A stretch of 23,523 bases of DNA from Planctomycetes bacterium UBA1662 (GTDB lineage: Bacteria > Planctomycetota > UBA8108): NCBI GenBank assembly GCA_002320775.1, contig DCKY01000161.1, positions 1 through 23,523 on the forward strand, written 5' to 3'. This document shows positions 23,363 to 23,523 of the stretch, piece after piece (the first letter of the stretch is position 1; every line of letters begins with the position of its first letter). The position numbers and the translations under genes were made by a program. The notes under the pieces were generated by a model. The model had not been told where the DNA came from. It made no database searches and saw nothing but the letters and a program-made list of their open reading frames with translations.

Positions 23363-23523
23363 ATGCCTATCGCAACTCCCCAGCAGTACCGGGAAATGCT
23401 CGATGCAGCCCAGTCCGGTGACTACGCCTATCCAGCCATCAACGTCAGCAGCATGGTGACGGCCAATGCCGCCCTGAAAGGTTTTGCCGAGAAGAAATCA
23501 GACGGAATGATCCAGGTCTCCAC
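23363..23523 (+). CDS. fba: Class II fructose-bisphosphate aldolase, N-terminal part (3' truncated by window)
   Basis: The first 53 codons are present. ATG 23363 follows AGAGGAA (23346-23352) at a 10-base spacing. MPIATPQQYREMLDAA, then YAYPAINVSSM, NAALKGFAE and DGMIQVST are typical of the N-terminus of zinc-dependent class II aldolases of the long (about 340-residue) type, which split fructose 1,6-bisphosphate into glyceraldehyde 3-phosphate and dihydroxyacetone phosphate in glycolysis and catalyse the reverse in gluconeogenesis. The zinc ligands lie beyond the window. It is divergent from queG across a 193-base region. Confidence 0.9.
   Translation, partial: MPIATPQQYREMLDAAQSGDYAYPAINVSSMVTANAALKGFAEKKSDGMIQVS

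Overview
This is a GC-rich bacterial chromosome segment with 17 protein genes (two cut by the window edges) and one tRNA. Lipid A metabolism (lpxI), an OmpA-type lipoprotein and type IV pilus machinery indicate a Gram-negative cell with an outer membrane. The combination of DUF1501, DWPxWR-type PQQ-like propellers, a propeller/methyltransferase-like/malectin fusion and a phytanoyl-CoA dioxygenase-like protein strongly suggests the PVC superphylum, most likely Planctomycetota. That placement comes from remembered family distribution, not from a search.

Layout. 1-2440: the 3' end of a PLP aminotransferase (+), surE (-) and an RNase D (+). 2434-7665: a minus-strand run, transcribed right to left, of a PhyH-type dioxygenase, a 982-residue secreted PQQ-like/methyltransferase-like/malectin protein and a smaller secreted PQQ-like protein. 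Diverging from it at 7900 is a Tat-exported DUF1501 protein. 9339-9427 is tRNA-Leu(GAG) on the minus strand with its own terminator. 9633-10508 is lpxI. 10807-12474 encodes an exported protein with a coiled coil and four PDZ domains but no protease domain, closed by a strong terminator.

12576-21190 is a plus-strand block for pilus assembly: aroK, pilD (prepilin peptidase), an OmpA-domain lipoprotein followed by a terminator, then pilT (retraction ATPase), pilB (extension ATPase), pilC (platform protein) and an NtrC/PilR-type sigma-54 activator. No pilin gene, no pilMNOPQ genes and no partner histidine kinase are present, so the rest of the machine must lie elsewhere. 21197-23169 holds cvpA and queG on the minus strand. 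The plus-strand class II fructose-bisphosphate aldolase gene starts at 23363 and runs off the end.

Most genes are recognisable housekeeping or envelope genes. The parts with the most unexplained content are the minus-strand secreted-protein operon with its divergent DUF1501 partner and a palindrome over the putative promoter, the fusion protein whose methyltransferase-like domain has lost its glycine-rich SAM motif, and the four-PDZ protein. I did not find a CRISPR array, insertion sequence, phage, toxin-antitoxin or recognisable defence system. No gene-free stretch exceeds 300 bases; the longest (10509-10806, 298 bases) is described among the features.
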